DNA of 64,000 bases, taken from Flavobacteriales bacterium. GTDB taxonomy: Bacteria; Bacteroidota; Bacteroidia; Flavobacteriales; Flavobacteriaceae. The notes below the pieces were generated by a model, which worked only from the letters and a program-made list of their open reading frames with translations, did no database searches and had not been told where the DNA came from. Shown here piece by piece: positions 1-9,700 of the stretch. Location: contig JAHENA010000005.1 of assembly GCA_024643405.1 (NCBI GenBank), positions 1 through 64,000 of the forward strand, given 5' to 3'. A program made the position numbers and the translations under genes. Position 1 is the first letter of the stretch. Each line of letters starts with the position of its first letter.

Positions 1-846
1 ACTTTTGGAACAGAACTTAAAGTTGCTCAGATAGTTGTGGAACCTAAAGTGACTGATCAGGAAAAGTTGCGTATTGTTGACCAATTAAAACAGTTTAGAG
101 CAGATGTTTTAGAAAATGGCGCAAGTTTTAGATCTAAAGTAGTGTTGTATTCAGATGATAAGGCATCAATAAGTTCTGGTGGAAAATATACTTTGAATAG
201 AAAAAAGCCGAGAATGGTAAAAGAGTTTAGACAAGCGGCTTTTTCTCTACAAGAAGGTGAAATATCAGATCCTTTTGAAACAGAATTTGGTTTTCATATA
301 GTGTATTGTGAAAAAATTAGAGGGCAAGAGTATGATGTCAGTCATATTCTGTTAATTCCAAAAGTTTCAACAGAGGCTATTAAAGAAGCAAAAGAGCGCA
401 TTGATAAAATCAGAGAACGTATTGTTAATGGGGACATATCATTTGCTGATGCTGCAAGAGAATCAAGTGATGAAAAAGAAACCAGAAATGATGGAGGCCA
501 GCTTATAAATCCGGAAACTCAAGATTATAATTTTGAATTGACCAGAATGGATCCTGAATTATATTCTCAAATTCAAAATTTAAAAGACGGCGAGGTTAGT
601 TTAGTGCAAACTGAAAAGGATAGAACTGATAAATTAAAATTTAAAATTTTAACTGTTACGGACAGAGTTAATGAGCATGAAGCGAATTATGCACGTGATT
701 ATTTAAAAATTAAAGAGCAAGCCCTTAATGAAAAGAAGGTAAAAGCAATTGAAACTTGGCAAAATGATAAAATCATGGACACTTATATAAAAATTAGTGG
801 CTCTTATAGAGATTGTGATTTTGCAAGCAATTGGTTAAAAAAATAA
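1..846 (+). CDS. Peptidylprolyl isomerase, SurA/PpiC (parvulin) type, 5' end outside the window
   Basis: Periplasmic foldase that isomerises prolyl bonds in outer-membrane proteins in transit. The reading frame is open from base 1, so the GTG at 37 in the ORF track is an internal valine, and the true start lies upstream. Two parvulin modules are visible: one with GGKYTLNRKKPRMVKEF and AAFSLQEGEISDPFETEFGFHIVYCE, followed directly by a second beginning YDVSHILLIPK and containing FADAARESSD and NDGGQLINPET. This double-parvulin layout fits SurA-like proteins. The C-terminus is a charged helix with a late Cys. The moxR gene follows after only 4 bp, so the two are probably co-transcribed. Family assignment is firm; the client proteins are unknown. 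Confidence 0.88.
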   Translation, partial: TFGTELKVAQIVVEPKVTDQEKLRIVDQLKQFRADVLENGASFRSKVVLYSDDKASISSGGKYTLNRKKPRMVKEFRQAAFSLQEGEISDPFETEFGFHIVYCEKIRGQEYDVSHILLIPKVSTEAIKEAKERIDKIRERIVNGDISFADAARESSDEKETRNDGGQLINPETQDYNFELTRMDPELYSQIQNLKDGEVSLVQTEKDRTDKLKFKILTVTDRVNEHEANYARDYLKIKEQALNEKKVKAIETWQNDKIMDTYIKISGSYRDCDFASNWLKK

Positions 847-850
847 CATT

Positions 851-1804
851 ATGTCAGACGTAGCTGCCGTAGAACAATTCGTAAAAAAATTTGAAGATTT
901 AAAATCTGAAATTGCAAAAGTTATTGTTGGTCAGGATGAGGTTGTCAGCCAAATTCTAATAGCTATTTTTTCAGGCGGGCACTCATTACTTATTGGGGTT
1001 CCTGGTTTGGCAAAAACATTAATGGTGAATACGATTGCTCAGGCTTTAGGTTTAGATTTTAAAAGAATTCAGTTTACGCCAGATTTAATGCCTAGTGACA
1101 TTTTAGGAAGTGAAATATTAGATGAGAACCGACATTTTCATTTTATAAAAGGGCCCATTTTTGCCAACATTATTTTGGCAGATGAGATTAACAGAACACC
1201 CCCAAAAACTCAGGCAGCTTTATTAGAAGCGATGCAGGAACGATCTGTAACCGTAGCGGGTCATCATTATGAATTAAGTTTGCCATATTTTGTTTTGGCT
1301 ACCCAAAACCCTATTGAACAAGAAGGAACCTATCCGCTGCCAGAGGCCCAATTGGATAGATTTATGTTCGCCATTAATTTAGATTATCCCTCTTTTAGTG
1401 AAGAAGTCCAAGTTGTTAAATCAACTACCAGTGATACAAAGGAAAAAGTGAATCCGCTTTTTTCCTCAAAAGAAATAGTAGATATTCAACATCTTATTCG
1501 CAGAATCCCAGTAGCGGATAATGTTATAGAATATGCGGTCACTATGGTTGGTAAAACCAGGCCAAATAGTCAGTCAGCCAGTGATTTAGTAAAAAATTAT
1601 TTAGATTGGGGTGCCGGACCTAGAGCGTCACAAAATTTAATTTTGGCAGCAAAAACACATGCCGTAATTCATGGTAAATTTTCTCCGGATATTGAAGATG
1701 TTCAAGCGGTTTCTCACAGTATTCTAAGACATAGAATTATTAAAAATTACAAAGCAGAAGCAGAGGGTATAACAGATGATTTTATTATAAAAAGTCTGTT
1801 TTAA
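851..1804 (+). CDS. MoxR family AAA+ ATPase
   Basis: Cytoplasmic AAA+ chaperone-like ATPase of the MoxR group (317 residues, the usual family length). Walker A is GVPGLAKT near residues 49-56 and Walker B is ILADEIN near 110-116. The sensor/arginine-finger stretch ATQNPIEQEGTYPLPEAQLDRF is typical of MoxR. The C-terminal lid contains GAGPRASQNLI. Members usually activate a partner carrying a von Willebrand (VWA) domain and a DUF58 protein. No such partner is seen here, because the next gene downstream is an unrelated acyltransferase. The ATG at 851 lies 4 bp after the foldase stop. Confidence 0.93.
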   Translation: MSDVAAVEQFVKKFEDLKSEIAKVIVGQDEVVSQILIAIFSGGHSLLIGVPGLAKTLMVNTIAQALGLDFKRIQFTPDLMPSDILGSEILDENRHFHFIKGPIFANIILADEINRTPPKTQAALLEAMQERSVTVAGHHYELSLPYFVLATQNPIEQEGTYPLPEAQLDRFMFAINLDYPSFSEEVQVVKSTTSDTKEKVNPLFSSKEIVDIQHLIRRIPVADNVIEYAVTMVGKTRPNSQSASDLVKNYLDWGAGPRASQNLILAAKTHAVIHGKFSPDIEDVQAVSHSILRHRIIKNYKAEAEGITDDFIIKSLF

Positions 1805-1830
1805 ATAAACCTTTGCGATCAAAAAAGTGA

Positions 1831-2967
1831 TTGTCTTTAACTTATAAACATAGAATTTTTGGATTAGATGTAATGAGAGCCATAGCGATTAGCATGGTAC
1901 TTATAGCGCATGCCATGTTTATTTTCAAAGATTTTAAAAATCCATTGATTGATGTTATACATATTTTTGGATTTTTAGGAGTAGAAATATTTTTTGTGTT
2001 AAGTGGATTTTTAATTGGAGGTATTTTGTTCCAGTTATTTAAGTCAAAAGAGGTTTCATTTAAGGATTTGACGCGCTTTTGGATGAGGCGATGGTTTAGA
2101 ACCCTTCCATTATATTTTTTATTTTTAATCGTCAATATTTTAATAGCAGTCGGTGTTGGATTTGAACTTCCAAAATCCTTATGGAAATATTTGTTTTTCT
2201 TGCAAAACTTTTCAACCACACACATCCCATTTTTCCCGGAGTCGTGGAGTTTATCAGTTGAAGAATACGCCTATTTAATTGCTCCTTTGAGCTTATTTAT
2301 TTTTTTAGGAATTTTTAAAAAACAAAAACATGTTACAAGAGAAAAGCTGTTTCTCTATACATCACTGTTATTAGTGATTCTATTTTTAATAACTAAAATT
2401 ATTTACAATATCGTTAATCATGATATCTCGCAAAATTTAGAATTATGGAATTCTAATTTGAAAGCCCTAGTTATTTATAGATTAGATGCTATTTTTTATG
2501 GATTTGTTTTAGTTTACTTTTTTGAAACAAATAAGGCATTAATTAAAAGATTAAAGAACATTTTATGTTTCATAGGGTGCATGATAATTTTTGTAACCCT
2601 TGTTTTGGTGCCCTCTTCAGGATTCACAATCGAAAATAATTCATGGTATTGGAATGTATTTTATTTACCATGCAATTCAATTGGGATTGCAATGATTTTA
2701 CCATTTCTGTTTTACCTTGAAACCGCAAATAATAGCATCAAACTATTTATAAACAACATGAGTATTTATTCATATAGCATGTATTTGTTGCACTATACCT
2801 GTTTATTATATATAATGGAAATGCTCATAGAATTTGAAGGTTTAAATATGTTCTATAGAATTATTTGGTTTGTCATTTATTTCATAATAACATATTTTTT
2901 TTCAAAAGTTATTTATACCTATTTTGAGAAACCAATCACTGATTTGAGAGACAGATGGACGTCTTAG
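1831..2967 (+). CDS. Acyltransferase 3 family membrane protein (OafA-like)
   Basis: Integral membrane O-acyltransferase of the acyltransferase-3 family, which usually adds acetyl or other acyl groups to surface polysaccharides. The N-terminal signature RIFGLDVMRAIAISMVLIAHAM carries the conserved His, and FFVLSGFLIGGILF follows. About ten hydrophobic segments span the 378 residues, and the protein ends EKPITDLRDR. The start is a TTG placed immediately after an in-frame TGA. The first ATG in frame (residue 15) would remove the conserved RIFGLD segment, so TTG is the likelier start. Its substrate cannot be read from the neighbours, since no polysaccharide locus is visible. It may share the moxR transcript (26 bp gap). 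Confidence 0.85.
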   Translation: MSLTYKHRIFGLDVMRAIAISMVLIAHAMFIFKDFKNPLIDVIHIFGFLGVEIFFVLSGFLIGGILFQLFKSKEVSFKDLTRFWMRRWFRTLPLYFLFLIVNILIAVGVGFELPKSLWKYLFFLQNFSTTHIPFFPESWSLSVEEYAYLIAPLSLFIFLGIFKKQKHVTREKLFLYTSLLLVILFLITKIIYNIVNHDISQNLELWNSNLKALVIYRLDAIFYGFVLVYFFETNKALIKRLKNILCFIGCMIIFVTLVLVPSSGFTIENNSWYWNVFYLPCNSIGIAMILPFLFYLETANNSIKLFINNMSIYSYSMYLLHYTCLLYIMEMLIEFEGLNMFYRIIWFVIYFIITYFFSKVIYTYFEKPITDLRDRWTS

Positions 2968-3007
2968 AAATTTTTGAATAAAAAGTAGATTCAATATTGC
3001 AATATTT

Positions 3008-3081
3008 TAGTCATATAACTAATAAAAAGCCAATTATATAAATTTATAATATGACTATAATAATTTCGTATTAATAGTCAT
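3008..3081. promoter_or_regulatory. Three TAGTCAT motifs upstream of aconitase
   Basis: TAGTCATAT at 3008-3016 is the exact reverse complement of ATATGACTA at 3049-3057, and a third direct TAGTCAT sits at 3075-3081. They lie 90-160 bp before the aconitase start in the 202-bp gap after the acyltransferase gene. They could be operator sites or a weak AT-rich hairpin. No U-tract follows, so a terminator is less likely. No regulator is assigned. Confidence 0.35.
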
Positions 3082-3169
3082 TTGTTTGCAGGGTTTATTT
3101 TTAAAACTTTGTATTAATTTCGTAATTTGCGATACTTTATAAAACATTAAATAAATTAAAACAAAACGC

Positions 3170-5440
3170 ATGGCATTTGATATCAATATGATTAAAGGTG
3201 TTTACACCAAAATGGCAGAACGAGTAGATAAAGCTCGCGAAGTTGTAGGAAGACCGCTAACCCTTTCTGAAAAAATATTATATAATCACCTTTGGGATGG
3301 GAACCCTACAAAGGCATTTGTTAGAGGAAAGGATTATGTCGATTTTGCACCAGACCGTATTGCTTGTCAAGATGCGACTGCACAAATGGCTTTATTGCAA
3401 TTTATGCAAGCAGGAAAATCTAAAGTAGCGGTGCCAACTACAGTGCATTGTGATCATTTAATTCAGGCTAAAGATGGGGCCAGTGTTGATTTAAAACATG
3501 CCAATTCTGTAAGTAGTGAAGTATTTAATTTTTTAGAGTCGGTTTCGAATAAATATGGCATAGGATTCTGGAAACCTGGTGCTGGAATTATCCATCAAGT
3601 GGTTTTAGAAAATTATGCGTTTCCTGGTGGAATGATGATTGGAACGGATTCTCATACCGTAAATGCAGGTGGTTTAGGAATGGTAGCTATTGGTGTAGGT
3701 GGAGCGGATGCCGTAGATGTAATGGCTGGAATGGCCTGGGAATTGAAATTCCCAAAATTAATTGGAATAAGATTAACAGGGAAATTATCTGGTTGGACGG
3801 CTCCAAAAGATGTCATTTTAAAAGTAGCTGAAATTTTAACCGTAAAAGGTGGGACAGGTGCTATTGTTGAATATTTTGGCCCAGGAGCAACATCTATGTC
3901 TTGTACCGGTAAAGGAACTATTTGTAATATGGGTGCTGAAATTGGGGCGACGACTTCAACTTTTGGTTATGATGAATCTATGGAACGTTATTTACGTTCT
4001 ACTGACAGAGCCGATGTCGCAGATGCTGCTAATAAAGTGAAGGATTATTTAACTGCTGATCCAGAAGTTTATGCAAATCCTGAAAAGTATTTTGATCAAG
4101 TTATAGATATTAATTTATCAGAGTTAGGCCCACTTTTAAATGGTCCGTTCACACCTGATTTGTCTACTACAGTTGGTAAAGCTATGACAGAAAAAGCAAA
4201 AGCTAATGATTGGCCTATAACTGTAGAATGGGGATTAATTGGTTCATGTACAAACTCTTCATATGAAGATTTGTCCAGAGCTTCATCTATTGCACAACAG
4301 GCATTAGATAAAGGTATTAAGATGAAAGCTGAATTAGGGATTAATCCGGGTTCTGAGCAAGTAAGATATACAGCTGAAAGAGATGGCATCCTTCAAGTAT
4401 TTGAAAAATTAGATGCTAAAATATTCACTAATGCTTGTGGACCGTGTATTGGACAATGGGCGAGGTATAGTGACCCAAAAAATGCACCAAAAAACAGTAT
4501 AGTGCATTCTTTTAACAGAAACTTTGCTAAACGTGCTGATGGAAATCCTAATACTCATGCGTTTGTTGCGTCGCCTGAATTAACGGCGGCTATCGCTATT
4601 GCAGGTCGATTAGATTTTAATCCAATGACTGATAAGTTGATAAACGAAAATGGACAGGAAGTGATGTTTGATGAACCAACAGGATGGGAATTACCTCCAA
4701 AAGGTTTTGAGGTTAAAGATAATGGTTACTTAGCGCCTGAGGCAGATGGTAGCCATGTTCAGGTAAATGTATCACCCACCTCTGAGCGTTTACAACTACT
4801 AGAACCTTTTCAACCCATTGGAAACACCATTAATGGTGCTAAATTATTGATAAAAGCCTTTGGTAAGTGCACCACAGATCATATTAGTATGGCGGGACCT
4901 TGGTTACGTTTTAGGGGGCATTTAGATAATATTTCAAACAACTGTTTAATAGGGGCTGTTAATGCCTATAACCAAAAAACCAATTTTGTAAAAAACCAAT
5001 TAACGGGTGAATATGGTGGTGTGCCAGATGTGCAACGCCAATACAAAGCAAAAGGTATTAAAACAATTGTTGTTGGCGATCATAATTACGGAGAAGGGTC
5101 TTCACGAGAGCACGCGGCGATGGAACCTAGGTTTTTAGGTGTTGCTGCTGTTATTGTTAAATCTTTTGCGCGTATTCATGAAACGAATTTGAAAAAACAA
5201 GGTATGTTAGGTTTAACCTTTGCCAATGAATCTGATTACGATTTAATTAAAGAAGACGACACTTTCAATTTTATAGATTTAAAAGATTTTGCTCCAGGTA
5301 AGCAACTAACACTTGAGGCTGTTCATGCTGATGGAACTAAAAACCTTATCAAATTAAACCATACTTATAATCAATCGCAAATAGATTGGTATCATGCTGG
5401 TTCGGCATTAAATTTAATAAAAAGACAAAACGCCTCTTAA
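3170..5440 (+). CDS. Aconitate hydratase (AcnA/mitochondrial type)
   Basis: TCA-cycle enzyme that interconverts citrate and isocitrate through cis-aconitate using a [4Fe-4S] cluster. Its 756 residues match the short mitochondrial-type aconitases found in Bacteroidota. Visible signatures are [26 protein letters not shown], the cluster cysteines in [11 protein letters not shown] and [11 protein letters not shown], and the swivel-domain active-site stretch [19 protein letters not shown]. The ATG at 3170 starts [12 protein letters not shown]. The gene has its own upstream region and a strong terminator, so it is probably monocistronic. Two shorter ORFs in the track (3849 and 4096) are shadows of it. 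Confidence 0.97.
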   Translation: MAFDINMIKGVYTKMAERVDKAREVVGRPLTLSEKILYNHLWDGNPTKAFVRGKDYVDFAPDRIACQDATAQMALLQFMQAGKSKVAVPTTVHCDHLIQAKDGASVDLKHANSVSSEVFNFLESVSNKYGIGFWKPGAGIIHQVVLENYAFPGGMMIGTDSHTVNAGGLGMVAIGVGGADAVDVMAGMAWELKFPKLIGIRLTGKLSGWTAPKDVILKVAEILTVKGGTGAIVEYFGPGATSMSCTGKGTICNMGAEIGATTSTFGYDESMERYLRSTDRADVADAANKVKDYLTADPEVYANPEKYFDQVIDINLSELGPLLNGPFTPDLSTTVGKAMTEKAKANDWPITVEWGLIGSCTNSSYEDLSRASSIAQQALDKGIKMKAELGINPGSEQVRYTAERDGILQVFEKLDAKIFTNACGPCIGQWARYSDPKNAPKNSIVHSFNRNFAKRADGNPNTHAFVASPELTAAIAIAGRLDFNPMTDKLINENGQEVMFDEPTGWELPPKGFEVKDNGYLAPEADGSHVQVNVSPTSERLQLLEPFQPIGNTINGAKLLIKAFGKCTTDHISMAGPWLRFRGHLDNISNNCLIGAVNAYNQKTNFVKNQLTGEYGGVPDVQRQYKAKGIKTIVVGDHNYGEGSSREHAAMEPRFLGVAAVIVKSFARIHETNLKKQGMLGLTFANESDYDLIKEDDTFNFIDLKDFAPGKQLTLEAVHADGTKNLIKLNHTYNQSQIDWYHAGSALNLIKRQNAS

Positions 5441-5460
5441 ATTAGAAGGTTCTTATATAT

Positions 5461-5489
5461 AAAATCCAGCTGCAAAGCTGGATTTTTTG
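5461..5489 (+). terminator. Intrinsic terminator after aconitase
   Basis: A perfect 11-bp stem AAAATCCAGCT/AGCTGGATTTT closes on a GCAA tetraloop and runs into TTTTTTG. It begins 20 bp after the aconitase stop. Confidence 0.9.
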
Positions 5490-5545
5490 TTTTTCAAGAA
5501 TTAATAAAAATCATTTATAGTTGTATTTTTACCAAAACACTTCGT

Positions 5546-6319
5546 ATGAATTCCAGAGCAGATCAACTAAAAGCATTTGATAGATTATTAACCATTATGG
5601 ATGAATTGAGGGAAGGTTGTCCTTGGGATAAAAAACAAACCATGGAATCCCTGCGTCATTTAACTATTGAAGAAACCTATGAATTGGGTGATGCCATTTT
5701 AGATCGTGATTTACAAGAAATTAAGAAGGAATTGGGCGATGTATTGTTGCACATCGTTTTTTACTCTAAAATAGGCAGTGAAACCAATGATTTTGATATT
5801 GCTGACGTATGTCATGGTATTTGTGATAAATTGGTAAGTCGTCATCCTCATATTTATGGAGATGTAAAGGTTGAAAATGACGAAGATGTCAAGCGTAATT
5901 GGGAAAATTTAAAATTAAAAGAAGGTAAGACGAGTGTTTTAGAAGGCGTTCCAAATAGTCTTCCGGCATTAGTAAAAGCGAACAGAATTCAGGAGAAAGT
6001 GGCTGGAGTAGGTTTTGATTGGGAGGCACCACATCAGGTGTGGGAAAAAGTAGAGGAGGAGTTAAAGGAATTTAAAGATGAAGTTGATAAGGGTAATACT
6101 GATGCTATGGAAAGTGAATTTGGAGATGTGTTATTTTCAATGGTTAACTACGCGAGATTTTTAAATATTAGCCCTGAAAATGCCTTAGAACGCACCAATA
6201 AAAAATTCTCAAAACGATTTCAGTATTTGGAAAGTAAAGCCAAAAGTTTAAATAAACCTTTAAAAGAAATGACTTTAGCTGAAATGGATGTTTTTTGGGA
6301 AGAAGCTAAAAAGATGTGA
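5546..6319 (+). CDS. mazG: Nucleoside triphosphate pyrophosphohydrolase MazG
   Basis: House-cleaning enzyme that hydrolyses (d)NTPs to NMP and pyrophosphate. Its 257 residues contain two MazG modules. The first has LREGCPWDKKQTMESLRHLTIEETYELGDAI and the acidic KKELGDVLLHIVFYSKI (EExxE-12-ExxD type). The second has KVEEELKEFKDEVDKGN and ESEFGDVLFSMVNYARF. Start at ATG 5546; an imperfect -7-like box TATTTTTA lies about 20 bp upstream. It stands between the aconitase terminator and the adhesin promoter, so it is probably transcribed alone. Confidence 0.95.
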   Translation: MNSRADQLKAFDRLLTIMDELREGCPWDKKQTMESLRHLTIEETYELGDAILDRDLQEIKKELGDVLLHIVFYSKIGSETNDFDIADVCHGICDKLVSRHPHIYGDVKVENDEDVKRNWENLKLKEGKTSVLEGVPNSLPALVKANRIQEKVAGVGFDWEAPHQVWEKVEEELKEFKDEVDKGNTDAMESEFGDVLFSMVNYARFLNISPENALERTNKKFSKRFQYLESKAKSLNKPLKEMTLAEMDVFWEEAKKM

Positions 6320-6331
6320 CCACTTTATAGT

Positions 6332-6339
6332 TATTTTTG
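6332..6339 (+). promoter_or_regulatory. Candidate -7 element for the T9SS lectin protein
   Basis: TATTTTTG matches the Bacteroidota -7 consensus TAnnTTTG exactly and lies about 74 bp before the preferred ATG at 6413. No clear TTTG lies at the -33 position. Confidence 0.4.
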
Positions 6340-6412
6340 CCTTAAAATCGGATAGATTTAATAAATCAAAATATATTCATTTTATTTATAATATATTTTG
6401 AATGTATATTTA

Positions 6413-9400
6413 ATGAATAAAAAAGTTGAGCTTTTAAATGTTATTTTTTTATTACTAGCAATTTCTTGTTGGTCTCAAACTAATAATATCCCACCAACAA
6501 TTACTGCATCAGGTGATCAAACATACTGTCCTTTAAGTGAACTAAATATTGTAACTTTTTTTAATATTGAGGACCCAGATGACTCAGAAATTGAGGCACT
6601 ATATATTCAAATTTCAACAGGATATCAAATTGGTTTTGATTCATTAATTTTAAATGGAAACCATCCAAATATTTTGACATCATGGAATGTTACAGAAGGG
6701 AAACTGACTTTAAAAGGAAATGGTACTCCACAAGCGCGATACGTTGATTTGATTGATGCAGTATATGATGTTGTTTTGAAAAGTACAAGCAACAACCCAA
6801 CAGACAAATTTTTTTCATTTACCATTGGGGATGCTAATTATTTACCTTCTACAGGTCATTATTATCAATATGTGTCTGCAATTGGGATTACGTGGACAAA
6901 AGCTAAAATAGCAGCAGAAAATAGCCGTTATTATGGTTTACAAGGGTATTTGGCAACCATCGGGTCACCAGAAGAAGCGCAATTATCTGGAGAACAGGCG
7001 GCCGGTGCAGGTTGGATAGGGGGAAGTGATGCAGCGGCAGAGGGAGTATGGCGCTGGGTTACCGGACCAGAAGCTGGGACAGTATTTTGGAATGGTGCTG
7101 TAAACGGATCAACTCCAAATTATGCCAACTGGAACAATAATGAACCAAATAATGCAAATGGCGGTGAAGATTATGCTCACATAACAGATCCATCTATTGG
7201 TAATCGAGGGTCTTGGAATGATTTAAGAGAAGCTGGTGATCCACCGGGACCATATCACCCAAAAGGCTATATTGTGGAATATGGTTGGCCAAACGACGCT
7301 CCTTTAAATATTTCAGCTACTACGCAATTTAGAGTTACTAAAATAACTACCACTAAACCTAATTCAAGTTGTGGGGCAGGAAGTGTTGTTTTAGAAGCTT
7401 ATGCAACAACTTTAACAGCAACGGTTTTATGGTATGATACAACTACAGGAGTAAATTCTATAGGTAATGGTAATCAGTTTATTACACCAATTATTAGTAC
7501 TACAAAAACCTATTATGTATTAGCTTCTGAAAATGGGTGTTTAGAAGGTCCACGGGTTCCGGTTAATGCTACCATAATAACAATACCCACAATCAATTCT
7601 GTTACAGGTAATTTAGTATGCGAATCGGGTTCCGGCACCTTATCTGCAACTCCATCATCAGGTGTTGTAAATTGGTATGGTAGTCCAACAGGAGGAATGA
7701 TGTTAGCAACAGGAAATTCGTTTCAAACGCCTATTGTAAATACATCAACTACCTATTATGTTGATGCAACTTTTAATGGATGCACAACAGCAATGAGAAC
7801 TCCGGTTACTCTAACAGTCCAAAAAACACCCATACCTAGCGCGAATGCTAATCAAGCATTTTGTGATATTGCACAAGCTACTATTTCGAATCTTTCTGCT
7901 GTAGGAAATTCCTTATTATGGTATATTTCAGGTTCAGGTGGAATTCCAATTAATCCTTCAGATTTATTAACAACCAGAACTTATTATGTTTCTCAAACAA
8001 TAAATGGATGTGAAAGTATCAACAGATTACCAGTAAATGTTATAATACATGAAACCGTTGGATTGCCAACCACAATCCCTGATTTGTTTCAGTGTGATTC
8101 CATGTCAGATGGCGATGATACCAATGGTTTTACAACATTCGATTTAACAATTAATGAATCTGTATTATTGAACGGAAAATCCGCTTCCGATTATACGTTT
8201 TATTATTTTACTGATTCGGCATTTTCAAATCCCATTGCTACACCACCCAATGCATTCATTAATACTACTGTAGGTGGTCAAACTATTTACGTTAGAATTG
8301 TAAATAATTTGAATAATTCTTGTTTTACAGACGCCTCATATACTATTCAGGTAAATCAATTACCAATAGTTCAAAGTGCAATAGTATTTAAAAATTGTGA
8401 TGAAGATGGTATCCCAGATGGGTTTACAAATTATAATTTAGAAGAAGCCAACGTTATTATTTCAAACAATAATTCAGTCGGCTTAGTCTTTACCTATTAT
8501 ATGACCTCCAATGACGCTGAATTCGCTGTCAATGCCATTTCTCCTTTTTATAATAATACCATGGGAAATACAGTTTATGCACGGGTTGAAAACACTAATA
8601 ATTGTTTTCGTGTATCAACTATCAATTTACAAGTTTCAACTACGGCATTCCCTCAAGGCTTTATTTACGAATTAGAAAACTGTGATGACGATGCAACAAT
8701 TGACGGATTAAATGCATTTAATTTAAATCAGGCCTCTCCATTATTTATAGCTCAATTTCCAACAGGTCAAAATTTAAGCGTGCATTATTACAGAAATTTA
8801 AACGATGCACAGTTAGAACAGAATGAAATAGATACCTCTAGTAATTATACGAATGAAACCAGTTTTTCACAGACATTATATGTAAGAGTAGAAAGTGATG
8901 ACAATGGCGATTGTTTTGGACTTGGGCCTCATTTATTATTAACAGTACATCCAAGACCTGAATTTGAGGTTGACAATTCTGCTATTTATTGTTTAGATAA
9001 TAAACCTGTTACCTTAACTATTTTTAATCCGAAAGGGAATTATACTTATAAATGGACAGATGGAAATGGACAAGTGGTCAGTACTATGCCTTTTGCCACT
9101 GTAGTTTCTGGTGGCAATTATACAGTTATTGGTACATCAAATTTTGGATGCGAATCGTTTCCTGTAACATTTAATGTGGTTGAATCCGCTCTTGCTGTTA
9201 TTAGTGCTGATGATGTTACTATAGTTGAGTTATCAAATAACAATAGTATTACCATTGATAACGAAAACAATAATTTAGGTATTGGTGATTATGAATTTGC
9301 TTTAGATAATATCAATGGACCATACCAAGATGAACCCTATTTTGATCATGTTGGTGCTGGGTCTCATACTATTTATGTAAAAGACAAAAATTTATGTGGT

Positions 9401-9700
9401 ATAGCAGAATTAGAGGTTTTTATTCTTGGATTTCCTAAATATTTCACACCAAATAATGACGGGAATAATGATACCTGGCAGGTAAAGGGGTTAGGAACTG
9501 ATTTTTCTAATTCTTCAGTTGTTAACATTTATGACCGTTATGGAAAATTTATTAAACAGTTGAATGCTAAAAATGGCTTTTGGGACGGAACCTTTAATGG
9601 TCAACCATTAGTGGGATCAGATTATTGGTTTGTTGCAGAACTTATTGAAATAACTGGAGACATCAAAACCTATCGCGGGCATTTTAGTTTAGTGAGATAA
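6413..9700 (+). CDS. Secreted C-type lectin / Ig-like surface protein with T9SS type B sorting domain
   Basis: Large cell-surface protein of about 1,095 residues. I prefer the ATG at 6413 over the TTG at 6398 because it gives a compact signal peptide ending in AISCWSQ. A C-type lectin-like domain spans roughly residues 150-295 (HYYQYVSAIGITWTKAKIAAE, NWNNNEPNNANGGEDYAHI, SWNDLREAG, GYIVEYG). Ig-like repeats follow with the recurring TxTYYVxAxxNGC pattern. The last ~85 residues, from FPKYFTPNNDGNNDTWQVKGL through VNIYDRYGKFI, form the CHU_C/type B C-terminal domain that directs export by the type IX secretion system. I infer a role in adhesion or glycan binding; the ligand is unknown. Its last 12 bp overlap the convergent HAD gene. 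Confidence 0.88.
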   Translation: MNKKVELLNVIFLLLAISCWSQTNNIPPTITASGDQTYCPLSELNIVTFFNIEDPDDSEIEALYIQISTGYQIGFDSLILNGNHPNILTSWNVTEGKLTLKGNGTPQARYVDLIDAVYDVVLKSTSNNPTDKFFSFTIGDANYLPSTGHYYQYVSAIGITWTKAKIAAENSRYYGLQGYLATIGSPEEAQLSGEQAAGAGWIGGSDAAAEGVWRWVTGPEAGTVFWNGAVNGSTPNYANWNNNEPNNANGGEDYAHITDPSIGNRGSWNDLREAGDPPGPYHPKGYIVEYGWPNDAPLNISATTQFRVTKITTTKPNSSCGAGSVVLEAYATTLTATVLWYDTTTGVNSIGNGNQFITPIISTTKTYYVLASENGCLEGPRVPVNATIITIPTINSVTGNLVCESGSGTLSATPSSGVVNWYGSPTGGMMLATGNSFQTPIVNTSTTYYVDATFNGCTTAMRTPVTLTVQKTPIPSANANQAFCDIAQATISNLSAVGNSLLWYISGSGGIPINPSDLLTTRTYYVSQTINGCESINRLPVNVIIHETVGLPTTIPDLFQCDSMSDGDDTNGFTTFDLTINESVLLNGKSASDYTFYYFTDSAFSNPIATPPNAFINTTVGGQTIYVRIVNNLNNSCFTDASYTIQVNQLPIVQSAIVFKNCDEDGIPDGFTNYNLEEANVIISNNNSVGLVFTYYMTSNDAEFAVNAISPFYNNTMGNTVYARVENTNNCFRVSTINLQVSTTAFPQGFIYELENCDDDATIDGLNAFNLNQASPLFIAQFPTGQNLSVHYYRNLNDAQLEQNEIDTSSNYTNETSFSQTLYVRVESDDNGDCFGLGPHLLLTVHPRPEFEVDNSAIYCLDNKPVTLTIFNPKGNYTYKWTDGNGQVVSTMPFATVVSGGNYTVIGTSNFGCESFPVTFNVVESALAVISADDVTIVELSNNNSITIDNENNNLGIGDYEFALDNINGPYQDEPYFDHVGAGSHTIYVKDKNLCGIAELEVFILGFPKYFTPNNDGNNDTWQVKGLGTDFSNSSVVNIYDRYGKFIKQLNAKNGFWDGTFNGQPLVGSDYWFVAELIEITGDIKTYRGHFSLVR

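Noticed and set aside
37-39. GTG start of the first ORF in the track
   Set aside because: The frame is open to base 1 with coding-like sequence (TFGTELKVAQIV), so GTG is an internal valine and the gene is cut by the window edge.
6398-6412. TTG start for the lectin/Ig protein
   Set aside because: It adds only MNVYL before a good ATG that starts a normal signal peptide.
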